49,347 bases of DNA from the NCBI GenBank assembly GCA_910574835.1, contig CAJTDE010000033.1, positions 1-49,347 of the forward strand, given 5' to 3'. Positions 17,293 to 24,648 of the stretch are shown here, piece by piece. The stretch is from Clostridia bacterium. GTDB taxonomy: Bacteria; Bacillota; Clostridia; Lachnospirales; Lachnospiraceae. A model generated the notes under the pieces. That model did no database searches. It had not been told where the DNA came from and saw only the letters and a list, made by a program, of their open reading frames with translations. The stretch's first letter is position 1. Every line of letters begins with the position of its first letter. Made by a program: the position numbers and the translations under genes.

Positions 17293-18942
17293 TTGACAAT
17301 AGCCGAGTTTGAGCAGGTTCTTTCAAAAGGAGAGAATTTAACCGTTGAATTTAAAACATGGATACATGCTAAGGATATGCGGGAGCGCATTTCTTTAGCA
17401 GTAGATGAACTTGTAGCATTTGCCAATGCAAAAGGCGGTACTGTTTATATGGGCGTTGAGGATGATGGAACAGTGACAGGCTGTAACAAATATGATGCAC
17501 AGAGAATTATGGAATCTGTCTATGACAGGACTCGCCCGGCGTTATTTACGGAAATAGAGGTGATTCACTATGAAGGAAAAGATGTACTGGCAATAAAAGT
17601 GGAGAAGGATGGAATGACATATGCCACTTCGGATGGTAGGTGCTTAAAGCGATTAGGCAAGAATTCAAAACCCTATTATCCGGACGAAATGAGTAATAAG
17701 TATGCTTCTATTCAAAGTCCTGACTTTTCAGGGCAGATTTTGGCGGATAGTACAATAGAAGACATAAATGTGCTGGAGATATATAATCTAAAGGAAAAAT
17801 TGAAAGTACGTGATCCGAAATCTTCCTTACCTGAATTGGAAGATATGTCTTTTTTGAGAGATTTAGGATTGATAAAAGAGGATGAAGGTGTTGACAGACT
17901 TACGATTGCAGGATTGCTTTTTGTGGGTAAAGAGACGGCGATTAACCGATTGCTGCCGCAGGCAGAGGTGATATATCTTCATTATTCAACAGACAATATG
18001 GAAGAGTATGATTCCCGGTTGGATTTAAAACAGCCGATAATATCTGTGATTGAACGTTTAACTGAGAAGATACAAAATACCAATAAGATTGTAAATGTAC
18101 AAGTAGGTCTGTTTCGGCTAGAGGTTGAGGACTTCTCGGAAAAGGTATTTCAAGAGGCGCTCTTGAATGCGTTATCACACAGAGATTATCTGAATATGGG
18201 AGCAGTGTATGTAAAGCATTATCCGGATAGAATTGTGATTGAAAATCCGGGTGCATTTCCGGAGGGAGTGAATGAGAAAAATATAATTACACATCCGTCT
18301 ACGCCGAGAAATAAATTGATTGCAGAGACATTACAAAGGCTTAAATATGTGCAAAGGACGGGACAGGGTGTCGATATTATCTTTCGCGAGATGATTTCTT
18401 CGGGGAAACCATATCCGCAGTATTACGCATACAGTGAAGCAGTGTCATTGACCATTTTCAGTGCGATTGACGATGTGAAGTTTGTTAAGTTTATTGCTAG
18501 AGAGCAAGACAAACTGCAAAAGATTCTGCCGTTGCCAGAACTAATGATATTGCGGTATTTGACAGATAATAAAAGAATCATATTGTCGGAGGTTCAGGGA
18601 TTGACGCAGTTACCTATAGCCGAGGCACGAAAAAGCTGTAATAATCTTGTGAAGGATGGTTTGATTGGATTATCTGGTAAGGAGTATATGCTGACAGCTA
18701 AAGTCTATGACGCAATTAAATCAGATGTAGAATACACCCAAGATACCGTGATTCGATATGTAAAAGCCAAAAGTTTGATAGAGGAATATTTGCAGTCTGC
18801 CGAATTTATTACGAATGAAAAAATCCGAGAACTATGTGGATTTACGAGACAGCAGGCTAGAAGTACTTTGGATAGAATGAGGTCTGAAGGAATATTGCGA
18901 TTGGAAGGGCAAGGACGTGTAGCTAAGTATTATAGAAATTAA
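17293..18942 (+). CDS. Schlafen/AlbA_2-domain ATP-binding protein (HATPase_c_4), island 2
   Basis: A 549-aa protein. The N-terminal AlbA_2 domain (residues about 10-125) contains ENLTVEFKTWIH and FANAKGGTVYMGVEDDG. A GHKL ATPase-like region follows, with EALLNALSHRDYLNMG (about 285-300), VIENPGAFPEG and RTGQGVDIIFREM. The C-terminal third carries one or two winged helices (about 405-470 and 490-549, ending GRVAKYYRN). It starts at TTG 17293 with AGGAGGG just upstream. It is not close in sequence to the gene at 10809-12521 but has the same domain order and the same place next to a tuf fragment. Likely a DNA-binding ATPase or regulator; role unproven. Confidence 0.9.
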   Translation: MTIAEFEQVLSKGENLTVEFKTWIHAKDMRERISLAVDELVAFANAKGGTVYMGVEDDGTVTGCNKYDAQRIMESVYDRTRPALFTEIEVIHYEGKDVLAIKVEKDGMTYATSDGRCLKRLGKNSKPYYPDEMSNKYASIQSPDFSGQILADSTIEDINVLEIYNLKEKLKVRDPKSSLPELEDMSFLRDLGLIKEDEGVDRLTIAGLLFVGKETAINRLLPQAEVIYLHYSTDNMEEYDSRLDLKQPIISVIERLTEKIQNTNKIVNVQVGLFRLEVEDFSEKVFQEALLNALSHRDYLNMGAVYVKHYPDRIVIENPGAFPEGVNEKNIITHPSTPRNKLIAETLQRLKYVQRTGQGVDIIFREMISSGKPYPQYYAYSEAVSLTIFSAIDDVKFVKFIAREQDKLQKILPLPELMILRYLTDNKRIILSEVQGLTQLPIAEARKSCNNLVKDGLIGLSGKEYMLTAKVYDAIKSDVEYTQDTVIRYVKAKSLIEEYLQSAEFITNEKIRELCGFTRQQARSTLDRMRSEGILRLEGQGRVAKYYRN

Positions 18943-18950
18943 TGTGTTTC

Positions 18951-19020
18951 AATGCGTTCTAAATGCGTTTTTTTGAGTGGGAGACGCATTTAAAAACGCA
19001 ATGAAAGCGAAACAGACGCA
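18951..19020 (+). repeat. Short ATGCGTT/ACGCAWT repeats downstream of the second AlbA_2 gene
   Basis: Within 70 nt there are two AATGCGTT words and three ACGCAAT/ACGCATT words. TAAATGCGT (18960-18968) and ACGCATTTA (18984-18992) form a perfect 9-bp inverted repeat that could be a terminator-like hairpin. The position mirrors the 11-bp repeats after the first AlbA_2 gene. The remainder to 19140 shows no gene. Confidence 0.5.
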
Positions 19021-19140
19021 ATTTGCTCCGTGATAACAAAAATTCAAAAAACCTCAGATACAAGGTGCATTTCAAAGAAAAAACCACCGAAAAAGCCCTG
19101 AAAATCACACAAAATTACCCCGATTTCCACCACAGAAAAC

Positions 19141-19194
19141 CGTGAGGGTGGACGTACAGTAGGTTCTGGTCGTGTGGCTACTATCATTGAGTAA
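19141..19194 (+). pseudogene. tuf: 3' end of tuf (EF-Tu last 17 codons), copy 2
   Basis: REGGRTVGSGRVATIIE and stop again, starting at the same CGT codon as copy 1. Upstream bases (to 19140) do not continue EF-Tu. The downstream side runs into core-like DNA (kptA), so this copy is taken as the rightmost junction of the tandem islands. Confidence 0.85.
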
Positions 19195-19217
19195 TCAATA
19201 AAAAGTTAGATTTTATG

Positions 19218-19247
19218 GGGCTTTCCTAAGAATAGGGAAGCCCTTTT
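19218..19247 (+). terminator. Rho-independent terminator of tuf, copy 2
   Basis: Stem GGGCTTTCCTA (19218-19228) with TAGGGAAGCCC (19233-19243), AGAA loop and TTTT. Compared with copy 1, the changed stem bases (CGA/TCG to CTA/TAG) are compensated, so the structure is kept. Confidence 0.8.
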
Positions 19248-19343
19248 GAAACTTTGCAACAGTGAAAAAGTTGTAAGCGGTGTCAAAACGGTGCCATAAA
19301 GTAGAAATTTTGTGAAGTTTGGTTATATATTAGAGAAAATTCT

Positions 19344-19440
19344 TTGACATATTTATAGTATAGTATTAATAGATTATAGGGTACTACCAATAGACGGTTA
19401 GCCCAGTATATAAGTGAAACCAGACAGGGCGGCTATTTTT
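19344..19440 (+). ncRNA. Possible short untranslated transcript
   Basis: TTGACA at 19344-19349 is followed at promoter distance by a weak AT-rich -10 (about 19366-19372). Some 60 nt later a short stem (GCCC 19401-19404, GGGC 19427-19430) is followed by GGCTATTTTT. This could specify a small RNA of about 70 nt. No protein frame fits. The evidence is weak and no RNA family is recognised. Confidence 0.2.
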
Positions 19441-19518
19441 GTGATTTATTGCTTCCTTTATTTAAAATACTATATTAGCGACCTATCTACTGCTTCACAA
19501 TGGGCGATAAGGCATATT

Positions 19519-20079
19519 TTATGCCTCAGCCACCCTCTCCAAATACTCAGCCGGCACCTTCTCCACCAGCCAAACCCCATTTTCCGACAAATAAAAAGTA
19601 TACCCATCCTTTACCATTCTACCAGTATCCACCTTAAGCACGCACGGAACCCCATGCCTCATTCCCACCTTCACAGCCGTTTCATAATCCTTCGATAGAT
19701 GAACATAAAGCCTGCTCCCCGCTCTCAGCCCTTCTTTCAAATTCAGAATACTACCCAAAAATCGAGTTGCCGTCCCATGATACAATATATCCGGCGGAAG
19801 AGTTGCTTTTAGTTCCAAATCCACCGCAATACTGTGCCCTTGGTTAGCTCTGATTTTCGTGCCGTCCTCGTTAAAGCTGAACCTCTTTTTATCATTCGTG
19901 CGGACAATTTCCTTTAACATATCCATATCCAGAGCCTTCCCCGCTTTATTTACTCCTTGAATCAGTTCTTCTACATCAGCCCAGCCGTGGTCGTCCAATT
20001 TAATTCCTGCGGCACCAGGATTGTGACGCAGGATCAGGCTGATAAATTTACTTATTTTTTTATAAGCACCATTTTCCAT
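19519..20079 (-). CDS. kptA: RNA 2'-phosphotransferase, Tpt1/KptA family
   Basis: KptA transfers a 2'-phosphate from RNA to NAD+, giving ADP-ribose 1'',2''-cyclic phosphate; in eukaryotes this finishes tRNA splicing, while the bacterial role is unclear. The 186-aa protein shows the family segments KISKFISLILRHNPG, LDDHGWADVEELI, ANQGHSI, LYHGTATRFLGSI and RLYVHLSKDYETAVKVG, including the Arg-His-Asn and YHGT NAD-binding residues. Length is normal. A promoter (TTGATC, 17 nt, TATAAT) lies upstream on the - strand. It is a single-gene unit facing the tuf repeat, and the first core-like gene right of the islands. Confidence 0.93.
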   Translation of the reverse strand: MENGAYKKISKFISLILRHNPGAAGIKLDDHGWADVEELIQGVNKAGKALDMDMLKEIVRTNDKKRFSFNEDGTKIRANQGHSIAVDLELKATLPPDILYHGTATRFLGSILNLKEGLRAGSRLYVHLSKDYETAVKVGMRHGVPCVLKVDTGRMVKDGYTFYLSENGVWLVEKVPAEYLERVAEA

Positions 20080-20210
20080 ACTTATTCCGTCTCCATTTCT
20101 GCTTTTAATACCATATCTTTTATAAAAAGTACTTTTTTGATTTACTAATAACTGCTTTATATTCTTAGCTTACACGATCCGGCACTTGAAGCTCCGCCTT
20201 AATATATTAC

Positions 20211-20239
20211 ATTATATAAAAATACTACACATGGATCAA
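20211..20239 (-). promoter_or_regulatory. Predicted promoter for kptA
   Basis: Read on the - strand: TTGATC (complement of 20234-20239), 17 nt, TATAAT (complement of 20211-20216). It implies a leader of about 120 nt before kptA. Confidence 0.5.
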
Positions 20240-20540
20240 TGCTTTAATTAAAAAGTCATGTTAAGTTGAAAAATGTTGGTGAAAAATGTTAGGCCATGTT
20301 AGGTACGTTAGAAAAAGTTATGTAAGACAAGAATAATGAATCCTCCAAAACAGCCGTATAAATTGCATGAAAAATATAGTAAATATAGAAAGCATAGAAA
20401 ATATTTCCAAAATCACTATAGATTGTTCCAAATCACCATAGATTATTACACAATACCCACAGAGTACATCAAAATACTGAGAAAAAATTTATAAACTCCA
20501 AAATAAAAGTGATATTCCGCCCCCATATCCCGTTCTTATA

Positions 20541-20567
20541 TTGAAGGGCCTTTCAAAACAGTATAAT
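20541..20567 (+). promoter_or_regulatory. Predicted promoter for the sigma/anti-sigma operon
   Basis: TATAAT at 20562-20567 with TTGAAG at 20541-20546 (15-nt spacing) or TATTGA at 17 nt. The 525-nt gap 20080-20604 otherwise holds AT-rich DNA with near-direct repeats (for example TCCAAAATCACTATAGATT and TCCAAATCACCATAGATT around 20405-20445) and no gene. Confidence 0.4.
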
Positions 20568-20682
20568 AATATCTGTCACAGTACACAAATCAATTTACAG
20601 ACACATGCAATTACAGCAGAAAATTGACTTGATACCAATGCACTGTGAGATATATTATGAAACTGAAACAGGAGGTGAGATC

Positions 20683-21159
20683 TTGGAGGACGCAGAATAC
20701 ATAAGGATTGTTCATAAGTATCTGGACACCATATATCGGGTTGCCTTAAGCGGCAGCAAAAACCCTCACGACGCGGAGGACATTGTGCAGAGCACGTTTC
20801 TAAAGCTATTGGAGAATAAGAAGGAATTTCAAGACGAAGAGCACATCCGCAAATGGCTGATACGCGTAACGATCAACGAGGCAAACAGCCTTTGGCGCTC
20901 CTTCTGGAGAAAGAAAGTCATATCTTTTGAGGAGACATTAAAGGAACCGGAGTTCTTCGAGCCGGAGCAAAGCGAACTATTCTGGGCAGTACAAAAATTG
21001 TCCCCCAAATATCGAGAGGTAACATACCTCTACTACTATGAAGAATACAGCATAAAAGAAATTGCGAAGCTTCTTCACATCTCCGAAACAGCCATCCAGA
21101 CCCGCCTGATGCGGGCGCGGGAAAAACTACGAGAACAACTAAAGGAGGCGTGGAAATGA
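20683..21159 (+). CDS. RNA polymerase ECF-type sigma factor
   Basis: A group IV sigma factor that redirects RNA polymerase to stress-response promoters. Region 2 covers YLDTIYRVAL and KNPHDAEDIVQSTFLKLLE; the RKWLIRVTINEANSLWRS segment closes it. Region 4 covers LSPKYREVTYLYYYEEYSIKEIAKLLHISETAIQTRLMRAREKLR. GGAGGTGAGATC directly before TTG 20683 and the family-typical start MEDAEYIR place the start there; a frame open from 20605 adds 26 unlikely residues. At 158 aa the length is normal. It overlaps the next gene (ATGA), whose product probably holds it at the membrane. Confidence 0.9.
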   Translation: MEDAEYIRIVHKYLDTIYRVALSGSKNPHDAEDIVQSTFLKLLENKKEFQDEEHIRKWLIRVTINEANSLWRSFWRKKVISFEETLKEPEFFEPEQSELFWAVQKLSPKYREVTYLYYYEEYSIKEIAKLLHISETAIQTRLMRAREKLREQLKEAWK

Positions 21160-21668
21160 CAGGCGAAAAAGAGAACAGGAAATATTACCAAAACACCTTC
21201 CATGAAGTACATGCTTCCAAGCATCTGTTGAGAAAGGTGGAAGCTATGGGAAAGGAATATAACGAGAAAAAAGGCAGAAAAATATTACACAAAGGCTGCA
21301 TAGCCGCAGCAGTATTAGCAGTAGCGTTGCTCTCCAGTAATATTATTTCTTATGCAGCTACGGGAACCCCCTGGATTATCACAATAACCACATCGGATGG
21401 AAGGGAGCTGCCAACAGAGCCGGGAACCTATGAGCTGGAGGACGGAACCATATACACAGTTAAAAATGCAGTAGAGGAGGAAACAAAGACCATCCCCGCA
21501 GAGAAAGCAGAAACAGAGAAAGGGAAGACAGAGAAAGCGGAAACAGAGAAAGCAGAAACAGATAATACGGAAACGGAAAACGTTGACACAGAAGCATCCT
21601 CCCTAAATTCTATTGTTCTGCCGGGAGAACCCCAAACAGAAGAATCAGATAACAGGATAATAGAATAA
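21156..21668 (+). CDS. Probable anti-sigma factor, single-pass membrane protein
   Basis: A 170-aa protein coupled to the sigma gene by a 4-nt overlap. AAAGGAGG at 21141-21148 selects ATG 21156 over GTG 21150. The cytoplasmic N-terminus (about 43 residues, containing FHEVHASKHLLRKVEAM) resembles DUF4179-type anti-sigma factors and is followed by one membrane segment (CIAAAVLAVALLSSNIISYA). The extracellular part has a short beta-rich stretch and then a low-complexity tail with repeated AETEK units (15-nt repeats at about 21496-21575). Function is inferred from position and topology. Confidence 0.75.
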   Translation: MTGEKENRKYYQNTFHEVHASKHLLRKVEAMGKEYNEKKGRKILHKGCIAAAVLAVALLSSNIISYAATGTPWIITITTSDGRELPTEPGTYELEDGTIYTVKNAVEEETKTIPAEKAETEKGKTEKAETEKAETDNTETENVDTEASSLNSIVLPGEPQTEESDNRIIE

Positions 21669-21686
21669 TAAAAAATAAAATAATAG

Positions 21687-21826
21687 GCTGCCTTACTCCC
21701 TATCCGCCCGATACACGTCAGAAGTACTTCGAAAAAAAGTAAGAGAAGCATTCAATTAAGGCAGCAGACTTAAAAAGGTAAAGAATAAACGCCCTCGGCA
21801 GCTGATAAAAAATCAACTGCCAGGGC
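21687..21826. terminator. Hairpins between the sigma operon and the Bce module
   Basis: GCTGCCTTA (21687-21695) pairs with TAAGGCAGC (21757-21765) across a long loop. A second compact hairpin pairs GCCCT and GGCAG (21791-21801) with CTGCC and AGGGC (21817-21826), broken by single unpaired bases. Neither has a strong T-run. The 396-nt gap 21669-22064 shows no gene. Confidence 0.35.
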
Positions 21827-22064
21827 TTCTTGCCCAGGAAACCTTCCAACCCAAGCCGCTAAAAGACCCCACCAGGAACATCCCTCACGTCTTGCAGGGC
21901 CAGGAAAATTTAAATGACTTTTCCCAATCTTTATAGTATGATGATAAAAACGGTCCGGCGCATTTGAAGAAATTTTGAAGAAAATAACCAAACCTTCAAC
22001 TCACTGCCGACATTAAACAGAACAAAACACAGAACAGAAAACAGAAAGGAACACACAGGCCGAC

Positions 22065-22748
22065 ATGTACCGCATCTATATGATAGAGGACGACCAGGGA
22101 ATCCTGGAAGCAGTAAAAGCAAAAGGCGAAAAATGGGAACTCCAAATCCACGGTGTAAAAAACTTCCGCAAAATCCTCACGGAATTTTCGGAAATACAGC
22201 CCCACCTGGTCATTATGGACATCGGTCTCCCTGCCTTCGACGGATATTACTGGTGCACCGAGCTTCGCAGGCTGTCCAAAGTCCCCATTCTTTTCCTGTC
22301 CTCCGCCTCCGACAACATGAATATGGTTATGGCAATGAGCATGGGCGGCGACGACTTTGTGGCAAAGCCCTTTGATATGGATGTGCTCATTGCCAAGATA
22401 CAGGCCCTTCTGCGCCGCGCCTATGATTTTGCGGCAGTCATGCCCATTGCAGAGCACCGGGGAGCCTTCCTCAACATGGAAAACGGAACCCTCACCTATC
22501 AGGACATCACAATTGATCTGACAAAAAACGAACACCGGATTCTCTGCCTGCTGATGGAAAACAAGGGCCGGATTGTAAGCCGGGAACGCCTTATGGATCT
22601 GCTCTGGGAATCCGACTGCTACATTGATGACAACACACTGACCGTCAACGTAGGCCGCCTGCGGAAAAAGCTTGAAGCCAACGGCCTCTCCGATTTCATC
22701 CATACGAAATTCGGTGCAGGCTATTATATAGGGGAGGAACAGGCATGA
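22065..22748 (+). CDS. Bce-type response regulator (OmpR family)
   Basis: A two-component response regulator: receiver domain with MIEDD at the start and phospho-acceptor Asp52 in LVIMDIGLP, then Lys in FVAKPFD; a winged-helix DNA-binding domain follows (LTKNEHRILCLLM through GRLRKKLEANG and FGAGYYI). At 227 aa it fits BceR/BraR regulators. The kinase gene overlaps it by ATGA, and an ABC exporter follows. It likely activates the transporter genes from sites such as 23765-23800 when antimicrobial peptides are present. Confidence 0.92.
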   Translation: MYRIYMIEDDQGILEAVKAKGEKWELQIHGVKNFRKILTEFSEIQPHLVIMDIGLPAFDGYYWCTELRRLSKVPILFLSSASDNMNMVMAMSMGGDDFVAKPFDMDVLIAKIQALLRRAYDFAAVMPIAEHRGAFLNMENGTLTYQDITIDLTKNEHRILCLLMENKGRIVSRERLMDLLWESDCYIDDNTLTVNVGRLRKKLEANGLSDFIHTKFGAGYYIGEEQA

Positions 22749-23740
22749 CCTTTGTACTTCAATATTTACGGGAGCATATGCGCCTTCTTTTGTCAGACCT
22801 GCTATTTACGGCAATTTTTGCAATCGTATTCTATCTGTATCATCTGCCGCTGTCCGCAGTTCTGTATTCGGCAGCAATCTGTGCCCTGATCGGCAGCATT
22901 TTTCTGGGCAATTCCATGTACCGGGCTTACAAAAAGCACATATTACTGACAAAACTGACAACTCTGCAAAGCAATGTACTGAAACATGAACTGCCGACAC
23001 CAACAACCGCAGCAGAGAGGGACTGCCAGGCGATCATCCAAAAACTGTGCATGGAAATGGAAACCATCGAGGAGCAGTACACACAATCCAATCAGGAAAT
23101 GATCGACTATTTCACCATATGGGTGCACCAAATCAAAACCCCCATTGCCTCTATGCACCTCAACCTGGAAGCCGAGGACACCAGACTTTCCCAGAGATTA
23201 AAATCGGACCTCCTGCACATAGAGCATTATGTGGAAATGGTGCTCACCTATTTAAAAATGGGCGCCGAATCTACGGATTATGTATTTGCCGATGTGAGCC
23301 TGGACAAAATAATCCGGGAGAACATCCGCAAGCTGCGGGGCGATTTTATTATGAAAAAACTGAAGCTTATCTATGAGCCTGTCAGAGAAACAGTTGTATC
23401 CGATGAAAAATGGCTCTCCTTCGTAATAGAACAGCTTCTTTCCAACGCAGTAAAATATACATCCGAAGGCTCCGTTACCATATTTTCCGAAGAACCTAAG
23501 ACGCTCAGCATCCGCGATACGGGGCTTGGCATAGCGACCGGGGAACTTCCGCGGATTTTCGAGAGAGGGTATACAGGAAGCAACGGCCGCCGGGATAAGC
23601 GCGCAAGCGGACTGGGCCTCTTTCTGTGCAAAGAGATATGCAAACGCCTGGGAGCCGAAATCTTCATAACCTCCCGGATTGAGGCAGGCACTACCGTAAA
23701 AATAGATCTAAGCTTCCTAAAGAATCCTATGAATGAATAA
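22745..23740 (+). CDS. Bce-type intramembrane-sensing histidine kinase
   Basis: A 331-aa sensor kinase with two N-terminal membrane segments (about residues 15-35 and 38-58) joined by only a few residues, typical of kinases that sense through their partner ABC transporter. The phospho-acceptor is His128 in WVHQIKTPIASM. The ATPase domain has the N-box FVIEQLLSNAVKYTS, the G1 box IRDTGLGIA and GLGLFLCKEI. It overlaps the regulator gene by 4 nt and is followed 143 nt later by the transporter genes. Confidence 0.93.
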   Translation: MTFVLQYLREHMRLLLSDLLFTAIFAIVFYLYHLPLSAVLYSAAICALIGSIFLGNSMYRAYKKHILLTKLTTLQSNVLKHELPTPTTAAERDCQAIIQKLCMEMETIEEQYTQSNQEMIDYFTIWVHQIKTPIASMHLNLEAEDTRLSQRLKSDLLHIEHYVEMVLTYLKMGAESTDYVFADVSLDKIIRENIRKLRGDFIMKKLKLIYEPVRETVVSDEKWLSFVIEQLLSNAVKYTSEGSVTIFSEEPKTLSIRDTGLGIATGELPRIFERGYTGSNGRRDKRASGLGLFLCKEICKRLGAEIFITSRIEAGTTVKIDLSFLKNPMNE

Positions 23741-23764
23741 TCTTATGTCTATCCGGACGAACTT

Positions 23765-23800
23765 CTTACAAAAATGTTAGAAATCACAGGGAAATGTAAG
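23765..23800 (+). promoter_or_regulatory. Candidate regulator-binding inverted repeats before the Bce transporter
   Basis: CTTACA-AAAA-TGTTAG (23765-23780) is a near-perfect palindrome of the TNACA-N4-TGTNA style bound by Bce-type regulators. A further TGTAAG at 23795-23800 pairs with the first CTTACA. It lies between the kinase and ATPase genes, where the transporter promoter is expected. The assignment is inferred from the pattern and context. Confidence 0.5.
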
Positions 23801-23883
23801 CCGAATGAATGGAATACACTTCCCTTCATTTGTTAGGATAAAGATGCTCAACAGGAATAAATATCAAAAGGAGGCATCTTAAC

Positions 23884-24648
23884 ATGAGTATTTTAGAGGT
23901 AAAGGGACTGAAAAAGATATATACCACACGCTTCGGTTCCAACCAGGTAACAGCCCTTCGAAACGTAACTTTCTCCGTAGAACAGGGGGAATACGTAGCC
24001 ATTATGGGAGAATCCGGCTCCGGGAAAACCACACTGCTGAACATTCTGGCAGCTCTCGATAAGCCCACCGCCGGCTCCGTCCTCCTGAATGGAAAAGACA
24101 TCACAAAAATCTCGGAAAAGCAGCTTGCAAAGTTCCGCAGAAGCAGTCTGGGCTTTGTGTTCCAGGAATTTAACCTTTTGGACACCTTCAGTTTAGAGGA
24201 CAATATCTATCTTCCCTTAGTTCTGGCAGGCGCTCCCTATGAGGAAATGCGCCGAAGACTTATACCCATTGCCAAAATGCTTGGCATCTCGGAGCTTTTA
24301 AGCAAGTACCCTTATGAGGTATCGGGAGGCCAGAAGCAGAGGGCCGCCGTTGCACGGGCGCTTATCACAAAGCCCCAGCTAATTTTGGCAGACGAGCCGA
24401 CAGGCGCATTGGATTCCCGGGCCTCCGACGAGCTTCTGCGTCTTTTCGAAGCCGTAAATGAGAGCGGTCAGACAATTTTAATGGTGACCCATTCGGCCGC
24501 CGCAGCAAGCCGGGCCAAATGCGTTCTGTTTATCAAGGACGGAGAGGTTTTTCATCAAATCTGCCGCGGGGAGGACAGCAGCGAGCAGTTTTATCAAAAG
24601 ATTACGGATACACTGACAATTCTGATGACAGGCGGTGAGCGCAGATGA
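23884..24648 (+). CDS. Bce-type antimicrobial-peptide ABC transporter, ATPase
   Basis: A 254-aa ABC ATPase of the MacB/LolD-like group: Walker A GESGSGKTT, Q-loop FQEFNLLD, signature VSGGQKQRAAVARAL, Walker B LILADEPTGALD and the H-loop His in MVTHSAA. AAAGGAGG at 23868-23875 gives a strong start at ATG 23884. It pairs with the permease gene, which overlaps it by ATGA. With the upstream kinase and regulator it forms a Bce-type module that frees targets such as lipid II-cycle intermediates from peptide antibiotics (function known from the family). Confidence 0.95.
   Translation: MSILEVKGLKKIYTTRFGSNQVTALRNVTFSVEQGEYVAIMGESGSGKTTLLNILAALDKPTAGSVLLNGKDITKISEKQLAKFRRSSLGFVFQEFNLLDTFSLEDNIYLPLVLAGAPYEEMRRRLIPIAKMLGISELLSKYPYEVSGGQKQRAAVARALITKPQLILADEPTGALDSRASDELLRLFEAVNESGQTILMVTHSAAAASRAKCVLFIKDGEVFHQICRGEDSSEQFYQKITDTLTILMTGGERR

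Larger units (their letters stand above)
19141..19300 (+). repeat. About 160-bp direct repeat (tuf end plus terminator), copy 2
   Basis: Matches 12887-13047 along its length with scattered substitutions, including the hairpin terminator and the tail with CGGTGTC-AAAA-CGGTGCC and CATAAA. Similarity stops at about 19300. Confidence 0.85.

Noticed and set aside
19414-19698. 94-aa + strand frame between the tuf repeat and kptA
   Set aside because: Its second half is antisense to kptA, and its translation shows no protein-like pattern.
20605-20682. N-terminal extension of the sigma factor
   Set aside because: The family begins with MEDAEY-like residues, and the GGAGGTGAG site points to TTG 20683.
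21996-22703. 235-aa - strand frame opposite the response regulator
   Set aside because: Mirror frame of a clearly recognised regulator.
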